From Myxococcales bacterium (lineage in GTDB: Bacteria > Myxococcota_A > Polyangia > Nannocystales > Nannocystaceae), in NCBI GenBank assembly GCA_020633295.1, contig JACKDW010000007.1, positions 62,001 through 126,000 on the forward strand: a stretch of DNA of 64,000 bases. The letters are read 5' to 3'. The notes under the pieces were generated by a model, which worked only from the letters and a program-made list of their open reading frames with translations, had not been told where the DNA came from and did no database searches. The position numbers were made by a program, and so were the translations under genes. Positions 34,852 through 42,938 of the stretch are shown here, in pieces; within the stretch, counting starts at the first letter, position 1; each line of letters starts with the position of its first letter.

Positions 34852-35898
34852 TCAGCCCGGCCGCGGCTCGTCCTCGGCAGGGTCCGCGCCACGCCCCCCG
34901 CCCTTCGGCGCCACGCGCTCGCTCGGCTCCTCCCCGCTCGTGATCGGGAACCGGCGCCGCGCGGGGTACAGCGAGAGGGTACCGGCGATGTCCTCGGGGA
35001 CACTCGTGTTCAGCGCGAAGTCGACGATCAGCGTGCCGCGGTCGCTGGACTCCTCGCCCGGCTCGATCCGGCAGGCCGCGCTCACCGGGTCCTTGACCCC
35101 GTCGACGCGGCGCAGGTCCGGCCGCGGCCCGCGGATCGACACCGGGAAGGTCTTCGGCAGCGCCATGGTCTTCGGCACGAGCGCCGGCAGCTCGCAGATC
35201 GGGACCACGACCTCGCGCGTGCCCGCCTTCGGCTTGACCATGATCTTGATCGTGACCTCCGGGCGCTCGCCCGGCTCCATGCCCGCGAACTCCACGCCCT
35301 CGCGCGGCCGCAGCACGCTCTTCACGATCTCCATGTTGTGCGTGATGTTCTTGAGCTCCTCGGGCTCCGTGCCCAGCGAGCTGATCTCCTGGATCACCGT
35401 CTTCGGGCCGCGCAGGCTGATCCGCGCCGGGCTCGTCGTCAGGCCCACGTACTCGTAGTCCTCGTGCACCGTCACCGGGATCACCGGCTTGACGGGGAAC
35501 TCGCGCTCGATGATCCGGTCGAAGCGCACGTCCACGCCGTCGTAGATCAGCGAGCGCAGGATCACGCCGTTGGGCATCACGAGCGTCGACTCGTCGATCT
35601 GCAGCGCGCCCTCCTTGACCTTCTTCAGGTCCAGCTCGAGCTTGCCGAGGTCCGAGGCGCTGAGGCGGTTGATGCGGCTCCACGAGCCGTGGACCTCGAC
35701 GGTGACCGTCTCCGGGAGCTTCGTCCGCAGCACCCGCTGGGGGTCGTCGACGACGTGCAGCGGGATCGCGAACTGGCGCGTCACGTCCTCGCGCGTGACG
35801 AAGAAGAACAGCGCCGCGAGCAGCAGCGCGGTCGTCTTCGTGCCCCAGTGATTGAACAGCAGCCCCGCGATCCAGCGGAGCGGACGAAACCGCGCCAT
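34852..35898 (-). CDS. cdaR: YbbR-domain regulator of diadenylate cyclase (CdaR)
   Basis: A 348-aa membrane-anchored protein with one N-terminal helix (HWGTKTTALLLAALFFFVTRE) and YbbR repeats outside (IPLHVVDDPQRVLRTKLPET, VTVEVHGSWSRINRLSASDL, DVRFDRIIEREFPVKPVIPV, GLTTSPARISLRGPKTVI). In characterised systems CdaR binds CdaA and alters c-di-AMP synthesis. It ends in a hydrophilic Gly/Glu/Pro tail. It follows cdaA by 1 nt (TAG-T-ATG spacing), so the two are co-translated. Confidence 0.9.
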   Translation of the reverse strand: MARFRPLRWIAGLLFNHWGTKTTALLLAALFFFVTREDVTRQFAIPLHVVDDPQRVLRTKLPETVTVEVHGSWSRINRLSASDLGKLELDLKKVKEGALQIDESTLVMPNGVILRSLIYDGVDVRFDRIIEREFPVKPVIPVTVHEDYEYVGLTTSPARISLRGPKTVIQEISSLGTEPEELKNITHNMEIVKSVLRPREGVEFAGMEPGERPEVTIKIMVKPKAGTREVVVPICELPALVPKTMALPKTFPVSIRGPRPDLRRVDGVKDPVSAACRIEPGEESSDRGTLIVDFALNTSVPEDIAGTLSLYPARRRFPITSGEEPSERVAPKGGGRGADPAEDEPRPG

Positions 35899-35899
35899 C

Positions 35900-36775
35900 C
35901 TACGCGCCCCCCTCGGCTGGGTGCTGCAGATCCGCCTCGACGCGGCGCGCCCCCGAACTCCGGCCTGGGTCGCCCGTGACCTTGGGCTCCACGTCGTCGT
36001 CCGGCTCCGGCGGCTGCTCGATCCACGTGCCGATCCGCTTCTCGAGCTCGGCCGCGTTCAGCGGCTCCGACAGCTCGCCGCGGAACGCCACGCGGATCTC
36101 GCCGCGCTCCTCGCTGACGACGAGCATGAGCGCGTCTGTCTCTTCCGTCATGCCGATCGCGCCGCGGTGCCGCGTCCCGAACTGCGGGTCGAGATCCTCG
36201 CGGTGCGTCAGCGGGCAGATCACGCCGGCGCGGATGATCCGGAAGTCCTGGATCAGCACGGCGCCGTCGTGCGCGAGGTTTATCGGGTGCGGGATCATGA
36301 GCGCGACGAGGGTGTCGGCGTGCAGGTCGGCGCCGATCTCGCGACCGCGGTCGCTGACCAGATCGAGGATATCGATCTCGCCGCGCAGGATGAACAGCGC
36401 GCCGATCTTCGCGCGCTTGAGCCGCTCCATCGCCAGCACCAGCTCGCCGACGGCCGAGAGCGCCGCCTGCCGGCGCCCGCGCGGCGCGAGCCGCTGACCG
36501 ACGCGCAGCAGCAGGCGCCGGATCTCCTGATGGAACACGACGATCAGGATGATGATGATGTACTCGAGGAAGAACTTGATCAGCGCGGCGACGGCCACGA
36601 GGTCGAGCGCCTGGGCCGTGGCCGCGACGGCGCCGAAGAACGCGACCGAGAGCAGCACCGGGATCGCGCGCGTGCCGTGCAGCAGGCGCAGCGTGCCGTA
36701 GAAGATCACGAGGAGCAGCCCGAAGTCGAGGGCGTCGTTCCACGCGAGCGCGGCGATGAACTCGCTCGGCTTCAT
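35900..36775 (-). CDS. cdaA: membrane diadenylate cyclase (c-di-AMP synthase)
   Basis: A 291-aa CdaA/DacA-type enzyme making c-di-AMP from two ATP. Three N-terminal helices (about 15-35, 38-58, 66-82) precede the DAC domain. The catalytic motif is HDGAVLI (Asp170-Gly171-Ala172) and the second is GTRHRGAIG (200-208), followed by SEETDALMLVVSEERGEI-like sequence (TEETDALMLVV here). A 50-residue C-terminal tail is charged. ATG 36775 overlaps the folP stop (ATGA). c-di-AMP is rare in Proteobacteria-like lineages but known in several Myxococcota and relatives. Confidence 0.95.
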   Translation of the reverse strand: MKPSEFIAALAWNDALDFGLLLVIFYGTLRLLHGTRAIPVLLSVAFFGAVAATAQALDLVAVAALIKFFLEYIIIILIVVFHQEIRRLLLRVGQRLAPRGRRQAALSAVGELVLAMERLKRAKIGALFILRGEIDILDLVSDRGREIGADLHADTLVALMIPHPINLAHDGAVLIQDFRIIRAGVICPLTHREDLDPQFGTRHRGAIGMTEETDALMLVVSEERGEIRVAFRGELSEPLNAAELEKRIGTWIEQPPEPDDDVEPKVTGDPGRSSGARRVEADLQHPAEGGA

Positions 36776-37719
36776 CTCGGCGCCCCTCCGGCCCGCGAGG
36801 CCGACGCGACGCGCTCGTCGTAGGCGCGCTCGAGCGCTGCGGCCACGCGCAGCGCGTCGACGGTCTCGACCACGTCGTGCACGCGCACGACGCTCGCGCC
36901 GTGGCGGACCGCGAGCACCGCCGCGGCCACGCTCGCGCTCATGCGATCGTCCACCGCGCGCCGCGTGATCGCGCCGAGGAAGGACTTTCGGCTCGCGCCG
37001 ATCAGCACGGGGTAGCCCACGAGCTCGCGCAGCGTCCGCGACGCGACGACGAGCGCGGCGCTCTGCTCGGCGGTCTTGCCGAAGCCGACGCCGGGGTCGA
37101 TGACGAGCTGCTCCGGCGCAACGCCGGCCGCGCGCGCCCTCGCGACGGACGCCCGCAGCTCCTCGGCGACCTCCCGCAGCAGGTCCGTGAAGCCGATCGA
37201 CGTCTGCATGGTCTCGGGGACACCTCGCATGTGTCCGAGCACGAGCCCCGCGCCTGTCTCGGCGGCCACCCTCGCCATCTCCGGGTCGGCGAGGCCCGAG
37301 ACGTCGTTGATGATCGCGGCGCCCGCGGCCACGGCCGCGCGCGCGACCTCAGCCCGGCGCGTGTCGACGCTGATCAGCGCGCCCGCGAGCGCCTCGTCGC
37401 GGGCGGGCGCGCGGATCACCGGCACGACCCGCGCGCGCTCCTCCGCGGGCGAGACGGCGCGCGCGCCGGGCCGCGTCGACTCGCCGCCGACGTCCAGGAT
37501 CGCGGCGCCCTCCCGCGCGAGCGCGCGGCAGCGCGAGCGGACGACCGGCAGGTCGGGCGCGCGCGCGTCGTCGCGGAGGAGCCGGCCGCCGTCGTAGAAG
37601 CTGTCGGGCGTGACGTTCACGATCGCCATCACGCGCGCGCGCAGCAGCGCGAGTGACCCGGCGGCGTGTCGCCAGCTAGCTGGTGACCGCCCCGACGTTT
37701 GTTCGACCTCCGCAGACAT
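36772..37719 (-). CDS. folP: dihydropteroate synthase
   Basis: A 315-aa DHPS, which condenses p-aminobenzoate with hydroxymethyldihydropterin diphosphate in folate synthesis. Motifs in order: MAIVNVTPDSFYDGG, DVGGESTRPGA, SVDTRRAEVA, INDVSGLADPE, GHMRGVPETMQ, DPGVGFGKT, GASRKSFLG and a closing RVHDVVE. ATG 37719 gives about 30 residues before the barrel; no good ribosome site. First gene of the folP-cdaA-cdaR-glmM-nnr block seen in many bacteria. Confidence 0.95.
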   Translation of the reverse strand: MSAEVEQTSGRSPASWRHAAGSLALLRARVMAIVNVTPDSFYDGGRLLRDDARAPDLPVVRSRCRALAREGAAILDVGGESTRPGARAVSPAEERARVVPVIRAPARDEALAGALISVDTRRAEVARAAVAAGAAIINDVSGLADPEMARVAAETGAGLVLGHMRGVPETMQTSIGFTDLLREVAEELRASVARARAAGVAPEQLVIDPGVGFGKTAEQSAALVVASRTLRELVGYPVLIGASRKSFLGAITRRAVDDRMSASVAAAVLAVRHGASVVRVHDVVETVDALRVAAALERAYDERVASASRAGGAPR

Positions 37720-37818
37720 CCGGTGCGACGTGTGTCCCGTACGCGAGCCTCAGTGAATTTCAAATCAGGTCAGTGCCCCGTTTGCAAGCGCCCGGAATCA
37801 CGACGCAGGTCTTGCGCT

Positions 37819-38031
37819 ATGGACACGGGAAAGACCGCGAACTCCGGCGCAGGCAAGATCGATCACTCGCGCCGTGCGTACAAGTATGGATCTGCGTCGT
37901 CCGGGTCGCGCGACGGCGTGCGCGTCGGTGCCCTCATCGACCACGCCAGCGTCTACGTCCCACGTGACCAACGTATTTCCGACTCCGCGGACCGCGCCGT
38001 GGCGACGGCGCATCGCGTCTCAGTCCCGTGA
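37819..38031 (+). CDS. possible small protein (70 aa), weak
   Basis: In the 300-bp gap between folP and the FHA regulator, ATG 37819 opens 70 codons with about 75% G/C third positions. The product is polar and Gly/Ser/Arg-rich (MDTGKTANSGAGKIDHSRRA at its start). Its end overlaps the end of the convergent regulator gene by 12 bp. No strong ribosome site, no known family. The frame remains open further upstream. The rest of the gap shows nothing else. Confidence 0.25.
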   Translation: MDTGKTANSGAGKIDHSRRAYKYGSASSGSRDGVRVGALIDHASVYVPRDQRISDSADRAVATAHRVSVP

Positions 38032-39396
38032 ACGGCTCGACGCACCGGGCGCGTATTGCTTCGCGTCGATGCCGTAGCGACGCAGCAGCTTGTGTAGATA
38101 CTTGCGATCCATGTCCGCCTCGCGAGCGGCGCGCGAGATGTTGCCCTCGGAGCGCTGGAGCAACCACGCGAGGTAGGCCTCCTCAAACAGCTCCACCGCC
38201 CGCTCCTTCTGCTCGCGAAAGGTCAGGGTAGGATCGAAGGCGAGCGCCTCGTCGCGATGGGTCCGCGGACGACTTCCCGGCTTGATCAGGTCGATGACGC
38301 CATCGGGCGAGAGGTAGGCGCTGCGCTCCACGACGTTGCGCAGCTCTCGGACGTTGCCGGGCCAGTCGTAGCCGACGAGGCGCGCCATCGCCTCAGGGCC
38401 CGGTTCCTTCCACATGCCGGGCGGGAGCCGGCGGGAGAACAGGTCGATCAGCATCGGGATGTCCTCGCGCCGATCTCGCAGCGGCGGCACCTGGGCCGAG
38501 ACGACCGCGAGGTTGAAGTACAGGTCCTCGCGGAACTCGTCGCTGGCGACCTGCTCGCGGAGGCTGCGGTGCGTCGCGGCGATGATCCGGACATCGACCT
38601 CGACCTCGTCGTAGCCGCCGACGCGTCGAATCTTGCGGTTCTCGAGCGCGCGCAGCAGCTTCGGCTGCAGGTCGACGGGGAGCTCGGCGACGTCGTCGAG
38701 GAACAGCGTCCCCTTGTGCGCGAGTTCGAACGCGCCCTTGCGACGCTGCGTCGCGCCCGCGAACCCGCCGGGCTCGTGTCCGAACAGCTCGCTCTCGATC
38801 TGCGAGGCCGCGACGCCGCCGCAGTCGACGATGACGAAGGGCTGGTCCTTGCGCGGTGATGACTCATGGATCGCCCGGGCGATCAGGTCCTTGCCCGTGC
38901 CGGTCTCGCCCTCGAGCAGAATCGTCGCGTCGGCCGCGGAGACGCGCTCGAGCACGCCGAAGATCTTCCGCATGGCGAGGCTGCGCCCGTGCACGGGGCC
39001 GAAGTTCTCGTTCGTGCTCGGGAGCAGCTCAACTCGTGAGTCCCGCGGCATGAAGCGCAGCTGGACCTTGCCGAGCGCGAGCACATCGCCCGGCTTCAGG
39101 AACGCGTCCGAGATGCGCGCGCCGCCGATGAACGTCCCGTTCGTCGACCGCAGGTCATTACAGCGATACGCGTCGCCCTCGCGGCGGATCTCGGAGTGCA
39201 CGCGGCTGACCGACTCATCCGGCAGGACGATGTTGCACTGCCGAGATTTCCCGAGCCGAACCGTGTCTTGCACTACCTCGAACTCGCGCCCTCGTAGTTC
39301 TCCGGTCAGGACGAGCAGTCGGAAGCCCACGTGTCGGAGCTCTTCAACATCGTCCGCGACCACCGTCGAGTCCACGCCCTGTTCCTCGTGCGCCAC
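38020..39396 (-). CDS. FHA-domain AAA+ enhancer-binding regulator with Fis-type HTH
   Basis: A 458-aa regulator with three parts. An FHA domain (about 26-118; RLGKSRQCNIVLPDESVSR, then RSTNGTFIGG) binds phosphothreonine. The AAA+ domain has Walker A GETGTGKD (162-169), ESELFGHEPGGFAGA, Walker B TLFLDDVAELP and VRIIAATHRSL. A Fis-type helix-turn-helix follows (EGNISRAAREADMDRKYLHK). The L1 loop is GGFAGA (210-215), not the sigma54-contacting GAFTGA, and Walker B has DD instead of DE. It may therefore not open sigma54 promoters in the usual way. GTG start. FHA sensors imply input from Ser/Thr kinases, which are numerous in myxobacteria. Confidence 0.93.
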   Translation of the reverse strand: MAHEEQGVDSTVVADDVEELRHVGFRLLVLTGELRGREFEVVQDTVRLGKSRQCNIVLPDESVSRVHSEIRREGDAYRCNDLRSTNGTFIGGARISDAFLKPGDVLALGKVQLRFMPRDSRVELLPSTNENFGPVHGRSLAMRKIFGVLERVSAADATILLEGETGTGKDLIARAIHESSPRKDQPFVIVDCGGVAASQIESELFGHEPGGFAGATQRRKGAFELAHKGTLFLDDVAELPVDLQPKLLRALENRKIRRVGGYDEVEVDVRIIAATHRSLREQVASDEFREDLYFNLAVVSAQVPPLRDRREDIPMLIDLFSRRLPPGMWKEPGPEAMARLVGYDWPGNVRELRNVVERSAYLSPDGVIDLIKPGSRPRTHRDEALAFDPTLTFREQKERAVELFEEAYLAWLLQRSEGNISRAAREADMDRKYLHKLLRRYGIDAKQYAPGASSRSRD

Positions 39397-39568
39397 GATT
39401 CTCAGGCTACCAACTCAAGACCGAGAACGGAAAGCCGCGCACGGCTCTCGCTCACGCGCAAACACCGCAAGACCAAAACGTGTCCCAGAATACATGTTGT
39501 TCTCTAGCCGTTTTTCCCTGTATGGACTGCTCAAAGACGTTGTCGTGATGCAGCACAACCAAAGAAAA

Positions 39569-39596
39569 GAGGGATGGCTCTTGACAGCCATCCCTC
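39569..39596 (-). terminator. intrinsic terminator of the 57-aa gene
   Basis: GAGGGATGGCT (39569-39579), loop CTTGAC, AGCCATCCCTC (39586-39596): an 11-bp perfect stem. On the minus strand it is followed by TTTTCTTTG. It lies 33 bp past the stop of the 57-aa gene. Confidence 0.92.
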
Positions 39597-39628
39597 TCAT
39601 TCCTGGGCGATTGGTCCGTTGAGGCAGA

Positions 39629-39802
39629 TCAGATGTAGAAATCGATCACCGCCACGCCGCGATCGATCGGCGCCTCCTCCTCGATCACCGGACGCTTTTC
39701 TTCAGTCGGAGCGATCAGCGGGAGCTCCAGCACGGGTCGCAGCTCCGGGCGGCGCGCCCCCTTCTTCGACTCTCGCTTCTTGATGATCCAGTGATGTCGC
39801 AT
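39629..39802 (-). CDS. 57-aa protein of unknown function, own terminator
   Basis: From ATG 39802 (AGGTG 6 nt upstream) the product starts MRHHWIIKKRESKKGARRPE and ends RGVAVIDFYI. A basic N-terminal third, a Pro/Leu middle (LRPVLELPLIAPTEE) and an acidic stretch (IEEEAPID) precede the hydrophobic end. Third positions are about 82% G/C, against about 62% in the frame upstream to 39976, so I reject the longer version. No known family; a conserved peptide precursor or a small regulatory protein are both possible. It is a monocistronic unit. Confidence 0.6.
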   Translation of the reverse strand: MRHHWIIKKRESKKGARRPELRPVLELPLIAPTEEKRPVIEEEAPIDRGVAVIDFYI

Positions 39803-40215
39803 AGAGCACCTACCGCCTTCAGTTTCCGATCGCGCGCTGGCGAGGACCTCACCAACAGGATCCACGAACGTGGCCGGGTCGACAAGCTTCTCGACGGTCG
39901 CAGCAGGCGCCGACGCGCGTGTACGAACATCCGCGTGAAACCGCCTGGAGTGCGTTCTTTTTCGACCTGAGGCCATTTCGAGACGATCGGGTGAGTACAC
40001 GATCAGCCTAATCGCGAAGCGGTTGCTGGCAAGGCTGGTGTTTCGCGCCGCGCGTACTGACACCGACGCCAGAGGTGCGAGCGCGGGCTATCGGTAGGTC
40101 TCTGCGCCACCGCGTCGCGACGCGATCGCGCGCGCGGCTTGGCGCGCCTGTTCGCGCGTGACGAGCTCAGGTCGCGGTCGAGGACGCGACCAGAACCGCG
40201 TCACGCGTCGCGTTC
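39803..40215. promoter_or_regulatory. leader/promoter region of the 57-aa gene, plus weak operon end
   Basis: A 413-bp stretch without a convincing gene. On the minus strand TTGCCA (40032-40027), 16 bp, TAGGCT (40010-40005) is a possible promoter giving a leader of about 195 nt. At 40170-40191 GGTCGCG and CGCGACC form a 7-bp hairpin just after the end of the fabZ operon, possibly its terminator. Confidence 0.35.
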
Positions 40216-40935
40216 TCAGAAGTCCACGACGACCCAGCGATGGTTCTCGCGCTCGAGCAGCGCGAACTCGCCATCGTCAAGTCGAAGCGTCGCCGTGTGC
40301 GAATCCGAGACGATCGGATCGGCGAGGTGCGTCGCTAGGCGATCCCGCCGAGCCTGGAGATCCTTCGAATACTCACTCTCGGTCCATGCGGCGCGAAGCT
40401 CGTCGACCGACAGGTCGATGCGATACCGCTCCGGGGCCAATTCGAGCAGCACGTCCCAGCGAGCTGCGCGGCTGGCCCGCACGAAGCTCCGGAGGGCTGC
40501 ACGAGGGGTCTCGAAGGTGTAGAGCAGCGTCGGGTCCTCGGCGAAGCTCCAGCCTCCACGCGTGGCCTCCACGGCTCGCAGCGGCTGCTCTGGCGTGAGC
40601 ATCACGGTCGCGTCGGCGCGCGTCTCCACCGGCTTCGCGAGCGCGCCTGACCAGCGCGACCGCGCGCTCGAGCTGCCCAGGATGGACCGGTAGTCGACGC
40701 GGTCGCGGGCGCCGAGCACAACTTGCTCGCGAATCCCCTGCGCGTCGCCCTTGCGGACCATGGCTCCCGCCCGTCGGCTCTCCCGCCGCAGTTCCCGCGA
40801 CTCTCGACTCGCGCACGCGAAGCCCGCGCACATCAGGAGCGCAACAACGGCCACCACGCGCGGTCTTCGCGGCCGCTGGTGTGCAGGTCGGAGTCCGAGA
40901 TCCCCCGGGTCGCCTTCGCTCGCCCCCACGCGCAC
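40216..40935 (-). CDS. putative lipoprotein, last gene of the lol-bam-fabZ run
   Basis: A 239-aa protein. A basic N-terminus and hydrophobic segment (RVVAVVALLMCAGFACASRE) end in a lipobox-like FAC, so Cys40 or nearby is probably lipidated. The mature region is Arg/Glu-rich; the second half (ALRSFVRASRAARWDVLLEL, DGEFALLERENHRWVVVDF) resembles the small alpha/beta fold of NTF2-like domains, a tentative reading. Function unknown. GTG 40935 follows the fabZ stop by 3 nt, so it is co-transcribed with fabZ. Confidence 0.6.
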   Translation of the reverse strand: MRVGASEGDPGDLGLRPAHQRPRRPRVVAVVALLMCAGFACASRESRELRRESRRAGAMVRKGDAQGIREQVVLGARDRVDYRSILGSSSARSRWSGALAKPVETRADATVMLTPEQPLRAVEATRGGWSFAEDPTLLYTFETPRAALRSFVRASRAARWDVLLELAPERYRIDLSVDELRAAWTESEYSKDLQARRDRLATHLADPIVSDSHTATLRLDDGEFALLERENHRWVVVDF

Positions 40936-40938
40936 GAT

Positions 40939-41388
40939 CTACTCCGTTGGCGCCGCCTTCGGCTCCACGACCGCCGTGAACTTCGCCGAGCTCTTGACCG
41001 ACTCACCGCACCGGATCAGCCCCTCGAACTTCCCGATCTTCCCGAGGCGCTTGGCCTCGACGATGATCTCGAGGACATCACCCGGGACCACCGGCGCGCG
41101 AAACTTCGCCTCCTGGATGCCGATGAACAGGCAGTTGTGCAGCTCCGGGTCAAACTTCCCCGAGCGGTTCGCCAACACCACCGCGGCCTGAGCCATCGCC
41201 TCGACCTGGACGACGCCGGGGAGCAGCGGGTTTCCTGGGAAGTGCCCCTGCAGGATCGGGTCGCTGATCGAGACGCACTTGTGCGCGATGATCCGCTCGT
41301 TGGGTACCAGCTCGACGACGCGATCGAGAAACAGGAACGGGTAGCGGTGCGGCAGGATGCGCTGGATCTGAACGGTCTCGAGTGTCAT
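40939..41388 (-). CDS. fabZ: 3-hydroxyacyl-[acyl-carrier-protein] dehydratase
   Basis: A 149-aa hot-dog-fold dehydratase of fatty-acid elongation. It starts with IQRILPHRYPFLFLDRVVEL and has GHFPGNPLLPGVVQVEAMAQ with catalytic His49 and Glu63. Length and motifs are standard. FabZ supplies unsaturated acyl-ACP and balances 3-hydroxyacyl-ACP use between phospholipid and lipid A. In many Gram-negatives it lies between lpxD and lpxA; here both are missing from the neighbourhood. ATG 41388. Confidence 0.96.
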   Translation of the reverse strand: MTLETVQIQRILPHRYPFLFLDRVVELVPNERIIAHKCVSISDPILQGHFPGNPLLPGVVQVEAMAQAAVVLANRSGKFDPELHNCLFIGIQEAKFRAPVVPGDVLEIIVEAKRLGKIGKFEGLIRCGESVKSSAKFTAVVEPKAAPTE

Positions 41389-41459
41389 GGCGCGAGGCGC
41401 TCAGGATAAACGAAAACGTCGAGCCGGGCTCGGCGCGGACTCGACCGTCACCACGAGCG

Positions 41460-41488
41460 AGCCCCGACGACCTGCGGTCGCCGGGGCT
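41460..41488 (-). terminator. hairpin between skp2 and fabZ (attenuator or partial terminator)
   Basis: AGCCCCG-A-CGACC (41460-41472) pairs with GGTCG-C-CGGGGCT (41476-41488), one mismatch, 3-nt loop. It lies in the 131-bp gap between the second skp and fabZ. No T run, so partial termination or an mRNA-processing site. Confidence 0.45.
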
Positions 41489-41519
41489 GCTGCACGGCAC
41501 GGCTCCTGCGCCGCCGTCC

Positions 41520-42107
41520 CTACGGGTGCTGCGTGTTGTATCGCTTCACGAGCTCAGCCGTGATGTCGATACCCTTCTTCTGGTAGATCAGCACGCTGGG
41601 GTCCGAGACGATCACGAGGTCAAGCTCGAGCTCGCTCGCGAGCTTGCTGATGATCCCCTGGCTCTTCTTGTAGATGTCCTCGAGCACGCGGCCCTCGGAC
41701 GCGGCGAGCTCCTGCTGCATGGTCATGTAGACCTGCTGCAGCTCCAGGAGATCCTGCTGCAGCTTCTCCTGGGCCTTGGCGAGCTCCTGACCCTTGAGCT
41801 GCGCGAGCTTGGCCTGCTCCTGCTCGAGCGTGCGGCGCTTCTGGTCGAGCTTCTGCTGCTTGGCCTTCGACGACGCCTCGAGCTTCTTGCGCTCTTTCTT
41901 GCCGTGCTTGGTCTCGTTGAGCACGCGCTGCATGTCGACGGTGGCGATCTTGCGCACCTGCGGTACGGCGGCCTGGGCCACCGACATCGGCGCGAGGGCC
42001 ATGCCAGCGGTCAGGACCGCGCCGCTGACGAGCAGCGCGCCGAGGCGGCGCCCGAACCGGGCCGTGCGGGGGAGCTTCGTGGGGAGCGCGGAGCGGGTAC
42101 GGTGCAT
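41520..42107 (-). CDS. skp: OmpH/Skp-family periplasmic chaperone, second copy
   Basis: A 195-aa Skp-like protein with signal peptide (LGALLVSGAVLTAGMALAPM, cleavage near AQAA). The mature start VRKIATVDMQRVLNETKHGK is the Skp/OmpH entry strand. A long charged coiled coil follows (KKLEASSKAKQQKLDQKRRT to about residue 150), then LDLVIVSDPSVLIYQKKGID and ITAELVKRYN. Skp trimers hold unfolded outer-membrane proteins for BamA. ATG 42107 overlaps the first skp stop by 1 nt (TGATG). Confidence 0.9.
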   Translation of the reverse strand: MHRTRSALPTKLPRTARFGRRLGALLVSGAVLTAGMALAPMSVAQAAVPQVRKIATVDMQRVLNETKHGKKERKKLEASSKAKQQKLDQKRRTLEQEQAKLAQLKGQELAKAQEKLQQDLLELQQVYMTMQQELAASEGRVLEDIYKKSQGIISKLASELELDLVIVSDPSVLIYQKKGIDITAELVKRYNTQHP

Positions 42108-42646
42108 CACTTGAACTTCTTGTCGTACGCGACGATCACTCGGTTGGTGATGTCGATCTTGGGATTGGCGTAGAGGATGGACATCGGCGACTTCACGAGG
42201 ACGACCTCGATGCCTTCGTCCTTCGCGATCGTGTCGACGACCGTCTGGGCGTTCTTGTAGATCTTCTCGACCAGCATCGTCTCGGAGTTGGAGATGTCCT
42301 CCTGGAGCTCCATGTAGAGCTGCTGGACCTCCTGGTACTTGATGCCGAGGGCCTCCTGCCGGCGCATCAGCTCGGCCTGCGACAGCATCGCGGCCTTCGC
42401 CTGCAGGTCCTCGACCTGCTTCTGCAGGTCCTTGTTCTTGCCGTCGAGCTTGGCCTGGCCCTTCGTGAACTTCTTCTCGAGGTCCTTCTTGGCCTTGCTG
42501 CCCTGCGTGGTCTCCAGCAGCAAGCGCTGGACCTCGACGACCGCGACCTTGTTGACGGAGTAGTCCGCGGCCGCAGCGTTCGACGTGGGGAGCACGAACG
42601 GGGCCAGCAGCGCGGCGGAGAGCATGAATCGAGCGATTCGGCGCAT
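42107..42646 (-). CDS. skp: OmpH/Skp-family periplasmic chaperone, first copy
   Basis: A 179-aa Skp-like protein from ATG 42646. Signal peptide FMLSAALLAPFVLPTSNAAA, then VNKVAVVEVQRLLLETTQGS. The coiled coil is KKDLEKKFTKGQAKLDGKNK onward, with EGIEVVLVKSPMSILYANPK and IDITNRVIVAYD at the end. It is a paralog of the next gene; pairs of skp genes are known in several deltaproteobacterial lineages and may form mixed trimers. It follows bamA after a 290-bp gap. Confidence 0.9.
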   Translation of the reverse strand: MRRIARFMLSAALLAPFVLPTSNAAAADYSVNKVAVVEVQRLLLETTQGSKAKKDLEKKFTKGQAKLDGKNKDLQKQVEDLQAKAAMLSQAELMRRQEALGIKYQEVQQLYMELQEDISNSETMLVEKIYKNAQTVVDTIAKDEGIEVVLVKSPMSILYANPKIDITNRVIVAYDKKFK

Positions 42647-42936
42647 GATGGGGCGACACCTTAGCTTTCGCCGCAACCGGCGGCAACCTTGCAAACAGAC
42701 GACGGAGACCGGCCCCGATTCATCACGACGGCGTTATTTGTTCCAGTGACGCGCGCGGGGGCGCGAGGGAGGTGCTTTGACGCACAAGCCGAGGCCCGCG
42801 CGCCGGGTCCACCCCGAACGCGCTCCAGGACCGTACCCAGGCGGGCTCCCGTTGATTCCCGGTCACCGGCGTTCGCGGCGGCGCTCATACGGCGGCGCCC
42901 CTAGCTCCTGGCTACACTCGCTCGCTCGCTCGCTCG
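42647..42936. other. intergenic region bamA-skp
   Basis: 290 bp between bamA and the first skp on the same strand. No gene seen. It may carry a separate promoter for the skp-fabZ genes, though none is clear to me. Next to bamA it contains the CGAG repeat listed separately. Confidence 0.35.
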
Positions 42937-42938
42937 CT
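42917..42938 (-). repeat. tetranucleotide (CGAG)n repeat at the bamA stop codon
   Basis: About 5.5 copies of ctcg (plus strand) directly after, and touching, the bamA TAG stop (42939-42937). Slippage here would not change BamA but could alter the intergenic spacing. Confidence 0.85.

Noticed and set aside
39803..39976. Upstream extension of the 57-aa gene to ATG 39976 (115 aa)
   Set aside because: No ribosome site, and third-position G/C drops to about 62%; the internal ATG has AGGTG at the right distance.
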